A model generated the notes under the pieces. The model saw only the letters and a list, made by a program, of their open reading frames with translations. It searched no databases and was not told the origin of the DNA. A stretch of 6,905 bases of DNA from Gammaproteobacteria bacterium (GTDB taxonomy: Bacteria; Pseudomonadota; Gammaproteobacteria; Steroidobacterales; Steroidobacteraceae). Position 1 is the first letter of the stretch; each line of letters opens with the position of its first letter. The stretch covers positions 1-6,905 of the forward strand of contig JAOUGR010000111.1 of assembly GCA_029857655.1 (NCBI GenBank), given 5' to 3'. Made by a program: the position numbers and the translations under genes. Below, piece by piece: positions 1 to 5,595 of the stretch.

Positions 1-362
1 TCCTGTTGCACGACAAGATCGCTCTCGCTTGCGACCCAGGCGAAATCGCCACTGACGCGGGCCGTGCGCCGTCCGGGCATTTGCTGCGCGGTGCTCAGGA
101 ACTCAGCGTCGTCCTTGGCATGATGCGCCAGGTATTCTGCAGCGGAATGCTCCGCGCCGCCGCTCTCCAGGATGATGACATCCTGGTCGAGCTCGGCGCC
201 GGCCTTGTCCAGCTCACCAGCCACCAGCGCCGCAAAGAAACGGTCGACAGTCGCCGCAGCGGCCTGTGCCGCATCGGGCACGTCAATCTGCGGTGTGTGG
301 GCCAGCGCGGAGCCAGGAATCATGAAAAACGCCGTGAGTGTCATTGCGACGAAACGGATCAT
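1..362 (-). CDS. Exported NTF2/SnoaL-like (DUF4440-type) protein, 3' end outside window
   Basis: 120 codons are visible and the frame continues past the left edge, so the C-terminus is missing. The N-terminus is a signal peptide: Met-Ile-Arg, a hydrophobic stretch to about residue 20, and a likely signal peptidase I site after Ala-Leu-Ala at residue 21, so the product should be periplasmic. The mature part starts with an Ala-rich helix leading to a V-D-R-F-F-x-A-L segment near residues 39-46 and a G-E-L-D-K-A motif. That pattern is typical of the first helix of the NTF2-like fold (SnoaL, DUF4440). Later strands include D-V-I-I-L-E-S-G near 61-68 and F-A-W-V near 107-110, also as in this fold. 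The start is ATG at 362, with GGGAG nine bases upstream overlapping the stop of the cytochrome gene. Family members range from enzymes to binding proteins, so no function is assigned. It is probably cotranscribed with the cytochrome c gene 14 bases upstream. Confidence 0.75.
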   Translation of the reverse strand, partial: MIRFVAMTLTAFFMIPGSALAHTPQIDVPDAAQAAAATVDRFFAALVAGELDKAGAELDQDVIILESGGAEHSAAEYLAHHAKDDAEFLSTAQQMPGRRTARVSGDFAWVASESDLVVQQ

Positions 363-376
363 GTTGAATTTCTCCC

Positions 377-976
377 TCAGTCCTCGTGTACGTGTTCCGA
401 GCCGTCAGCGTGGACATGGACCGTCGCGCTTTCTTCCCGCGCGTCATTGGCGTCGGCTTGCCCATGTGTGTGTCCCTCGCTGGACACGACCAGTTCGTGG
501 TAGCCGGCCTCCGACATCTCGGGCAGCTTCCGAATAAAGGCCACCATGCCCCAGATGGACGCATCGTCCATGCTCTTCCCCCAGGCGGGCATGCCGGTCA
601 TCTTGATGCCGTGCTTGATGACCCAGAATGCTTCCGCGGGATCTTCAATGTGTTCCATGGTCAAGTCCGGAGGCGCCGGATAAAGGCCCATGCTGAGCTC
701 GGTGCTGTCTTCCCCGGGCTCCAGATGGCAACCGTCGCACATCGCGTCGTAGTTTCCCGCGCCGGCCCGAATCAGCGATTCATCGTCGAGATCCGGCATG
801 TCGGCCCCGGATTGCCGCGCCGCAATCGAGCGGTCGCGCAGGGTCTCCACCAAGTCCTCGGTCAATGGCCAGTGCGGTTCGTCCGCTGCGATGTTGTAGC
901 CGCCGGACCAGATGATTCCGCCCACAGCCATCACGACAAGCAGCAGCAGCGCCAGCAGCCAGGTAATCAGTTTCAT
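377..976 (-). CDS. Membrane-anchored monohaem cytochrome c with His-rich C-terminal tail
   Basis: A 199-residue protein. Residues 4-23 form one hydrophobic segment without an obvious cleavage site, so it is likely anchored in the inner membrane with the rest in the periplasm. The haem-binding C-x-x-C-H motif is Cys80-Asp-Gly-Cys83-His84, and the distal Met ligand is most likely Met129 in T-G-M-P-A-W-G. This layout fits class I cytochrome c (cytochrome CBB3/C6-like). The W-G-M-V-A-F-I-R-K-L-P helix at 142-152 is the typical C-terminal helix of the fold. After it comes an atypical 40-residue acidic tail with repeated His (169, 171, 187, 189, 196, 198), including H-V-H-A and H-V-H-E-D, which looks able to bind metal. 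The frame stays open upstream to 1219, but the true start is ATG at 976: it has GAGG eight bases upstream, begins the membrane segment, and leaves the extension inside the opposing operon. It may pass electrons to a periplasmic or membrane oxidoreductase; the partner is not in view. Confidence 0.92.
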   Translation of the reverse strand: MKLITWLLALLLLVVMAVGGIIWSGGYNIAADEPHWPLTEDLVETLRDRSIAARQSGADMPDLDDESLIRAGAGNYDAMCDGCHLEPGEDSTELSMGLYPAPPDLTMEHIEDPAEAFWVIKHGIKMTGMPAWGKSMDDASIWGMVAFIRKLPEMSEAGYHELVVSSEGHTHGQADANDAREESATVHVHADGSEHVHED

Positions 977-984
977 CGTTCCAA

Positions 985-988
985 CCTC
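985..988 (-). promoter_or_regulatory. Ribosome binding site of the cytochrome c gene
   Basis: On the minus strand GAGG lies eight bases before the ATG at 976. It supports this start over in-frame upstream starts, which would place about 80 non-homologous residues before the membrane anchor. Confidence 0.6.
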
Positions 989-994
989 GGGTTT

Positions 995-1009
995 CCGGAT
1001 GTATTCCGG
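995..1009. promoter_or_regulatory. Dyad CCGGA-N5-TCCGG, possible operator
   Basis: Two perfect five-base arms (995-999 and 1005-1009) are separated by TGTAT. Because CCGG is itself a palindrome, the site also reads as a direct repeat of TTCCGG (993-998 and 1004-1009) with an 11-base period, about one helical turn. It covers the predicted transcription start just downstream of the minus-strand TATAAT, where a repressor would block the cytochrome transcript. No regulator gene lies in the window and I do not recognise the site. Short GC-rich dyads also arise by chance in such a genome. Confidence 0.3.
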
Positions 1010-1013
1010 TGCA

Positions 1014-1019
1014 ATTATA
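1014..1019 (-). promoter_or_regulatory. Candidate sigma-70 -10 box for the cytochrome c / NTF2-like transcript
   Basis: The minus strand reads a perfect TATAAT in an otherwise GC-rich spacer. Transcription would begin near 1007, leaving a leader of about 30 bases before the ATG at 976. At the normal 17-base spacing (1037-1042) the sequence is GGCGCC, which is not a -35 box, so the promoter may need an activator. The same AT-rich patch on the plus strand (AATTATATG, 1013-1021) could also serve the operon starting at 1071, but its -35 region is poor too. Confidence 0.45.
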
Positions 1020-1070
1020 TGCCCTGCGGCTCTGCTGGCGCCTTGTGTGCCGGATTGAGACAATCGCCGG

Positions 1071-2405
1071 GTGAACTCCGAACGCGATTTCGTGCTGCAT
1101 AGCTGGTGCGTCCCGGCCGAATGGAACGCTCCCACCGTGATCGGCGGGCGCGGCGCCAGGCTGTTGCTCGAGGACGGGCGCGAGCTCCTCGACATGAGCA
1201 GCCTGGTCGAATGCAGCAATCTCGGTCACCAGCATCCGCGCCTCGTCTCCGCGATCCGTGACCAGGCTAGACGGCTCAGCTTCGTTACCAGCGCCTGGGG
1301 TGCGGAACCCCGCCGAACGCTGGCACAGCGGTTGCTCGAACTCTCAGGCTTCGAGGGCGGGCTCGTATTCTTCACGCTGGGCGGGGCCGATGCCAACGAG
1401 AATGCCGTGCGTATCGCGCGGCTGGCGTCAGGCAAGGCGCGCGGGCTCATCGTCACGCGCGATCGCTCCTATCACGGCGCAAGCTACATGGACATGGCGC
1501 TCTCGGGCGATGCGCGCACGGCGCACCAAGTGGACGCGGAATCCTGGGGTGTGCGCCATGTCCCGCCTCCGTATTCCTATCGCTGTCCCTTCGCCAGCCG
1601 TTCGCCACATGACTGCGGGGACAAAGCTGCCGCAGCCGTCGCTGACTGCATCGACACCGAGGGCGCAAATAGCGTCGCCGCCGTGCTGATGGAATCAAAT
1701 GCCGGCAGCAATGGCATCGTGGCACCGGACAGCTATTGGCCACTGCTTCGCGAGCTGACGCGCGAGCGCGGCGTGCTGTTGATAGCCGACGAAGTCATGA
1801 GTGCTTTCGGGCGCTGCGGCGAGTGGTTCGCCTGGCAACGCCACGGCGAGCAGGGCCGTCCGGACATCATGACGCTTGCGAAAGGCCTGACGGGCGCGGC
1901 CGTGCCGCTCGGCGCTGTCGTGATGAGCGCCGCGATTGCGCGACGCATCGAGCACCAGATGTTTTATGGCGGACTGACCTATAGCGGTCATCCGCTGTCC
2001 TGCGCGGCCGGGCTCGCCGCGCTGGATGCCTACCGCGATGAAAATCTGATTGAACGTTCGCGCAGGCTGGGCGCCAGCCTGTTCGAGGAGTTACGGAAAC
2101 TTCAATCACGCCATGCAGTCATCGGTGAGGTGCGCGGCGGCCACGGTTTGTTTGCCGTCATCGAGCTCGTCGCCGATCCTGTGACACGCGCGCCGCTCGC
2201 GCCGTGGCCGCAACAATCGGATCAGCAGCGTGCCCTGCTGCGTGCGGCGCTCGATGAGGGGGTTTCCTTCGGCTCGCGTGGCAACCTGCTGATCATCGCG
2301 CCACCGCTGGTGATTGACGAAGGCGATCTGGCCGCGGCTCTCGCCTTGCTCGATCGGCTGCTTGGCCGGTTTTTTCCTTCCCCCAGGACGGAGCAGATCA
2401 AATGA
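1071..2405 (+). CDS. Class III PLP aminotransferase, taurine/omega-amino acid:pyruvate type
   Basis: A 444-residue, fold-type I PLP enzyme of full family length that moves an amino group from an omega-amino acid or amine to an oxo acid. The N-terminal L-H-S-W at 9-12 and the N-L-G-H-Q-H-P motif at 50-56 resemble taurine:pyruvate aminotransferase and its relatives. Cofactor-site landmarks are G-G-A-D-A-N-E at 104-110 (phosphate binding), Y134-H135 (ring stacking), Asp240 in I-A-D-E-V (pyridine nitrogen), Lys271 in L-A-K-G-L-T-G (Schiff base) and Thr303. Before Pro-Pro-Leu (411-413) there is Ile408, where 2-oxoglutarate-using relatives carry Arg; this fits pyruvate as acceptor (inference). The start is GTG at 1071. 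An in-frame TGA at 1056-1058 rules out anything longer. The only other non-ATG option near it is GTG at 1092, and the first in-frame ATG (codon 42) is inside a conserved block. The ribosome binding site is weak. It is the first gene of the operon and overlaps the next by ATGA. Substrate unknown. Confidence 0.9.
   Translation: MNSERDFVLHSWCVPAEWNAPTVIGGRGARLLLEDGRELLDMSSLVECSNLGHQHPRLVSAIRDQARRLSFVTSAWGAEPRRTLAQRLLELSGFEGGLVFFTLGGADANENAVRIARLASGKARGLIVTRDRSYHGASYMDMALSGDARTAHQVDAESWGVRHVPPPYSYRCPFASRSPHDCGDKAAAAVADCIDTEGANSVAAVLMESNAGSNGIVAPDSYWPLLRELTRERGVLLIADEVMSAFGRCGEWFAWQRHGEQGRPDIMTLAKGLTGAAVPLGAVVMSAAIARRIEHQMFYGGLTYSGHPLSCAAGLAALDAYRDENLIERSRRLGASLFEELRKLQSRHAVIGEVRGGHGLFAVIELVADPVTRAPLAPWPQQSDQQRALLRAALDEGVSFGSRGNLLIIAPPLVIDEGDLAAALALLDRLLGRFFPSPRTEQIK
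2390..2393 (+). promoter_or_regulatory. Ribosome binding site of the aldehyde dehydrogenase gene
   Basis: GGAG inside the end of the first aminotransferase gene, eight bases before the ATG at 2402. It supports starting the dehydrogenase at the ATGA overlap rather than at the internal ATG codons 10 or 17. Confidence 0.55.
2402..2405 (+). other. ATGA stop/start overlap, first of four tight operon junctions
   Basis: The stop TGA of the first aminotransferase shares bases with the ATG of the dehydrogenase. The same ATGA arrangement recurs at 4819-4822 and 5592-5595, and at 3968-3973 a TGA directly abuts an ATG. This points to one transcript with translational coupling across all five genes. Confidence 0.85.
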
Positions 2406-3970
2406 GTTTCAGACTGACATACGCCACCATGTTCAATCCGCCAGAAGCGATGCACGAACGCTTTGAGCGCTCGCTCGCCAAAATTCGCGGCGAACTTGGG
2501 CGCACCCAGAAATTGTTCATCGGCGGCCGTGACCAGGACGCCAGCACGCACGAGGAGCGCGTCAGCCCCATCGATCACAACCTGAAACTCGGCCGTTTTC
2601 CGATGGCCCAGTTGCAAGACGTCGATGCGGCGCTCGCCGCGGCATCGAAGGCGTTCCCGGCCTGGCGCGCGACGCCGGTGGCCGAACGCGCGCGATTGAT
2701 GCGTTGCGCAGCCGACATCATGGAAGAACGTGTCTACGACATCGCCGCAGCGCTGGTGCTCGAGGTCGGCAAGAACCGCATGGAGGCGCTAGGCGAGGCG
2801 CAGGAGACGGTGGACTTCTTTCGCTGCTATGCGGACGACATCGAATCGCATCATGGCTACGAAGTCGAGCTGCCGAACGACCCGCTCGAGGGTTTCGTGT
2901 CGCGCAACCGGAGCGTGCTGCGTCCCTATGGCGTGTGGGCCATCATCGCGCCCTTCAATTTCCCCATCGCGCTTGCCGGCGGGCCCGCGTCAGCCGCGCT
3001 GGTGGCCGGCAACACGGTTGTCGTGAAGTGCTCTTCCGACACGCCCTGGGCGGGCCGCTGGCTCGCCGATTGCATCCGTGATGCGGGCCTGCCGCCCGGG
3101 GTCTTCAACTTTGTCTCCGGCTCAGGTCCCGCGGTCGGCGAGGCGCTGGTTGCGGACGCGCGCACGGCTGGCGTCACATTCACGGGTTCGGTCGCCATCG
3201 GCCGCACCATCCTCGGCGCCATGGCAACGGGAAAATACCCGCGGCCCTGCATCGCGGAGATGGGCGGCAAGAATCCCTGCATCGTGACGGAGCGCGCCGA
3301 TCTCGATCGCGCGGCGAGCGGAATCCTGCGCTCCGCCTACGGCATGGGCGGACAGAAGTGCTCGGCAGTGTCGCGCCTCTATGTGCACGAGGCTGTAGCC
3401 GAAGACCTGCTCGCGCGAATCGAGAAGCAGATCGACGCAATCCGGATCGGCGACCCCACGAAGCGCGAGACCTGGCTCGGCCCTGTGGTCAACGCCAGGG
3501 CGCACCAGAACTACGCACGCTATGTCGGCGAATTGCGGGCGGCAGGAGCGAAACTTCGCCGCGGCGGCCGTGTGCTGACGGACGGGGACTTCGCGCGCGG
3601 TTACTACGTCGAACCGGTGCTTGCCGAGGCCCCGCCCGAACATCCTCTGTGGCACCACGAAATGTTCCTGCCGATCCTGATGGCGCAGCGTTATCGCGAT
3701 CGCGATGCCGCCATGCGCCTTGCCAACGACACCGACATGGGTCTGACCGCCGGCGTATACGGTTCGGCCGAGGACGTGCGCTGGTTCCAGGAAAACATCG
3801 AGGCTGGCGTCACCTATGCGAATCGCGGGCAGGGCGCGACCACGGGTGCCTGGCCGGGTTACCAGCCGTTCGGTGGATGGAAAGGTTCCGGCTCGACCGG
3901 CAAGGCGATCGCCTCCTTCTACTACCTGCCGCAGTACATGCGCGAGCAGTCACGCACCGTGGTGGAATGA
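2402..3970 (+). CDS. NAD(P)-dependent aldehyde dehydrogenase, P5C/glutamate-semialdehyde dehydrogenase-like
   Basis: A 522-residue member of the aldehyde dehydrogenase superfamily that oxidises an aldehyde to the acid. All catalytic landmarks are present: Asn185 in A-P-F-N-F-P (oxyanion), Lys209 in V-V-V-K-C-S-S, T-F-T-G-S at 259-263 (nucleotide site), general base Glu286 in A-E-M-G-G-K, nucleophile Cys320 in G-G-Q-K-C-S-A, and Glu420 in H-H-E-M-F-L-P. The long N-terminus (F-E-R-S-L-A near 21-26 and L-F-I-G-G at 38-42), the G-G-Q-K-C-S-A-V-S-R block and the C-terminal N-R-G ... G-Y-Q-P-F-G-G are most like delta-1-pyrroline-5-carboxylate dehydrogenase (RocA/PutA C-terminal domain). The aldehyde-anchor T-G-A survives at 481-483, but about three residues are inserted before it compared with RocA as I remember it. 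The substrate could therefore be another omega-semialdehyde made by the neighbouring aminotransferases. The gene overlaps the upstream one by ATGA and ends directly against the next start (TGA-ATG). Class is sure; substrate is not. Confidence 0.92.
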   Translation: MSFRLTYATMFNPPEAMHERFERSLAKIRGELGRTQKLFIGGRDQDASTHEERVSPIDHNLKLGRFPMAQLQDVDAALAAASKAFPAWRATPVAERARLMRCAADIMEERVYDIAAALVLEVGKNRMEALGEAQETVDFFRCYADDIESHHGYEVELPNDPLEGFVSRNRSVLRPYGVWAIIAPFNFPIALAGGPASAALVAGNTVVVKCSSDTPWAGRWLADCIRDAGLPPGVFNFVSGSGPAVGEALVADARTAGVTFTGSVAIGRTILGAMATGKYPRPCIAEMGGKNPCIVTERADLDRAASGILRSAYGMGGQKCSAVSRLYVHEAVAEDLLARIEKQIDAIRIGDPTKRETWLGPVVNARAHQNYARYVGELRAAGAKLRRGGRVLTDGDFARGYYVEPVLAEAPPEHPLWHHEMFLPILMAQRYRDRDAAMRLANDTDMGLTAGVYGSAEDVRWFQENIEAGVTYANRGQGATTGAWPGYQPFGGWKGSGSTGKAIASFYYLPQYMREQSRTVVE

Positions 3971-4822
3971 ATGACCGAAATCCTGCCGCTGTCGGAGGCG
4001 ATCGCGAGGCATGTGCCGGACGGCGCGTCCGTGGCGCTCGAGGGTTTCACGCACCTGATCCCTTTTGCGGCCGGGCACGAGTTGATCCGGCAGGGCCGGC
4101 GCGATCTTCACCTGATCCGCATGACGCCGGATCTCATCTACGACCAGTTGATCGGCATGGGGGCTGCAAGGCGCCTGACCTTTTCCTGGGGCGGCAATCC
4201 CGGCGTCGGCTCGCTGCACCGCCTGCGCGATGCGGTCGAGAAAGACTGGCCGCGCCCGCTCGAGATCGACGAACACAGCCATGCCGGTATGGCCGCGGCC
4301 TATCGTGCTGGTGCCGCGCGACTTCCCTTCGGATTGCTGCGCGGCTACATCGGCACCGACCTTCCCGCACACAACCCGAATATCCGTCGCATCCACTGCC
4401 CGTACACGGGCGAAGAGCTTGCGACCGTCCCCGCGCTCAATCCTGACGTGACGATCCTGCATGCGCAGCGCGCCGACCGGCACGGCAATGTCGCAATTGA
4501 GGGGATCATCGGCGCCCAACGCGAAGCGGCACTCGCCGCCCGGTTCCTCATCGTTACCGTCGAGGAAATCGTGAACGAGTTGCCGCCCGCAATGAATGGC
4601 GTGCTGCTGCCGCATTTCGTGGTCGGAGCTGTGTCGCATTGTCCCGCCGGCGCCTGGCCCTCCTACGCGCAGGGTCGCTATGCGCGCGACAACGATTTCT
4701 ACCTGCGCTGGGACGACATCGCCCGCGACCGCGGCCGCTTCAGCGAATGGATGCGGCGGCACGTGCAGGGCACGGCGGATCATCGCGCTTTCATTCAGAG
4801 CCTGCGGCGGGCAGCCGCATGA
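3971..4822 (+). CDS. CoA-transferase alpha subunit, CatI/GctA family
   Basis: A 283-residue alpha subunit of a family I CoA-transferase, which moves CoA from a donor such as succinyl-CoA or acetyl-CoA to a carboxylic acid. Family motifs are A-L-E-G-F-T-H at 22-28, the R-M-T-P-D-L-I-Y-D-Q block at 50-59, F-S-W-G-G-N-P-G-V-G-S at 71-81, H-A-Q-R-A-D-R-H-G-N at 164-173 and V-T-V-E-E-I-V at 195-201. These match, from memory, CatI, the 3-oxoadipate CoA-transferase A subunit of Pseudomonas knackmussii, more closely than PcaI or SCOT, and are related to glutaconate CoA-transferase A. The catalytic Glu is on the partner subunit. The start is ATG at 3971, immediately after the dehydrogenase stop, and the gene overlaps the beta subunit by ATGA. 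Neighbours are amine-catabolic rather than aromatic-ring genes, so the acid may differ from 3-oxoadipate. Family assignment is strong; substrate is open. Confidence 0.93.
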   Translation: MTEILPLSEAIARHVPDGASVALEGFTHLIPFAAGHELIRQGRRDLHLIRMTPDLIYDQLIGMGAARRLTFSWGGNPGVGSLHRLRDAVEKDWPRPLEIDEHSHAGMAAAYRAGAARLPFGLLRGYIGTDLPAHNPNIRRIHCPYTGEELATVPALNPDVTILHAQRADRHGNVAIEGIIGAQREAALAARFLIVTVEEIVNELPPAMNGVLLPHFVVGAVSHCPAGAWPSYAQGRYARDNDFYLRWDDIARDRGRFSEWMRRHVQGTADHRAFIQSLRRAAA

Positions 4823-5595
4823 GCGACTATAGCCGTGACGAAATGATGACCGTTGCCGCAGCACGCATGCTGTGGAATGGATGTGTCTGTTTCGTCGGCA
4901 TTGGCCTGCCGAGCGCGGCCTGCAATCTCGCGCGATTGACCCACGCGCCCGACCTGGTGCTCATCTATGAATCGGGCACGATCGGCACACGGCCCACCGT
5001 GCTGCCGCTTTCGATCGGCGACGGCGAGCTTGCGGAAACGGCGGCCTGCGTCGTGCCATTGCCGGATATTTTCAGCGATTACCTGCAGGCCGGGCGTGTC
5101 GACGTCGGATTCCTGGGCGCAGCACAGATAGACCGTCTCGGCAATCTCAACAGCACGGTAATCGGCCCCTACGCCAAGCCGCGGACTCGCTTGCCGGGCG
5201 CCGGCGGCGCGCCAGAAATCGCGGCGCATGCGAAGCAGGTTTTCATCGTCATGAAAGCCTCGCCGCGAAGTTTCGTCACCGCGCTAGACTTCCAGACCAG
5301 CGGCGGGCACTTCGAGGGCCGCAGCAAGAGCGGCGCGCGGGGCGGCGGGCCCGCTGTTGTCGTGACGGATGTCGGCATCCTGAAACCGCAGGCCAGCGGC
5401 GAATTCGCGCTGGCGGCGGCTTATCCAGGCATACCGGCGGACGAAGCGCGCGCGGCAATCGGCTGGAAGCTTGCGATCGCGCCGCAGCCAGAGACAATTG
5501 CGGCACCAACGGCGGTGGAACTCGCGGCGCTGCGTGCGCTTCAGGCCCGTACCGCGGCCGCACATCGGGAACCAGTGAGGCTACCCATCCAATGA
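4819..5595 (+). CDS. CoA-transferase beta subunit, CatJ/GctB family (catalytic Glu)
   Basis: A 258-residue beta subunit paired with the gene before it. The nucleophilic glutamate that forms the glutamyl-CoA thioester is Glu51 in I-Y-E-S-G, close to the position known in glutaconate CoA-transferase B (Glu54). Other family blocks are M-M-T-V-A-A-A-R at 9-16, F-V-G-I-G-L-P-S at 25-32, L-P-L-S-I-G-D-G-E-L-A at 62-72, V-D-V-G-F-L-G-A-A-Q-I-D at 94-105 and the oxyanion loop L-P-G-A-G-G-A-P-E-I at 125-134. They resemble CatJ closely. The C-terminal V-E-L-A-A-L-R-A-L-Q-A-R-T-A-A-A-H is also CatJ-like. The frame is open upstream to 4639, but ATG 4819 is the true start because the family begins here (M-S-x-Y-S) and it forms an ATGA overlap with the alpha subunit. 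A second ATGA overlap follows. Expected to act in the cytoplasm as an alpha2-beta2 or similar complex. Confidence 0.94.
   Translation: MSDYSRDEMMTVAAARMLWNGCVCFVGIGLPSAACNLARLTHAPDLVLIYESGTIGTRPTVLPLSIGDGELAETAACVVPLPDIFSDYLQAGRVDVGFLGAAQIDRLGNLNSTVIGPYAKPRTRLPGAGGAPEIAAHAKQVFIVMKASPRSFVTALDFQTSGGHFEGRSKSGARGGGPAVVVTDVGILKPQASGEFALAAAYPGIPADEARAAIGWKLAIAPQPETIAAPTAVELAALRALQARTAAAHREPVRLPIQ
5577..5580 (+). promoter_or_regulatory. Ribosome binding site of the second aminotransferase gene
   Basis: GAGG near the end of the CoA-transferase beta gene, 11 bases before the ATG at 5592. It supports that start, which is also where the family's T-E-L-P-G-P-K-A N-terminal motif begins to fit. Confidence 0.45.

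Noticed and set aside
386..1102. Open frame of 238 codons on the plus strand opposite the cytochrome c gene
   Set aside because: The minus strand has a membrane anchor, CxxCH and a haem-ligand Met in order; the plus frame has no domain and runs through the divergent promoter region.
977..1219. N-terminal extension of the cytochrome c frame by 81 codons
   Set aside because: It would push the membrane anchor inside the protein and lie antisense to the first aminotransferase; ATG 976 has its own GAGG and follows the TATAAT at a sensible distance.
2371..2380. T-run near the end of the first aminotransferase gene as a terminator
   Set aside because: It is inside the coding region, has no convincing GC hairpin directly before it, and the next gene overlaps by ATGA.
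3358..4446. Open frame of 362 codons on the plus strand across the dehydrogenase/CoA-transferase junction
   Set aside because: It overlaps two well-supported genes in another frame, is very rich in Arg, Ala and Pro as expected for GC-rich shadow frames, and shows no family motif.
3950..4864. Open frame of 304 codons on the minus strand opposite the CoA-transferase alpha gene
   Set aside because: Antisense shadow of a gene with clear CatI motifs; no recognisable domain and no ribosome binding signal considered convincing.
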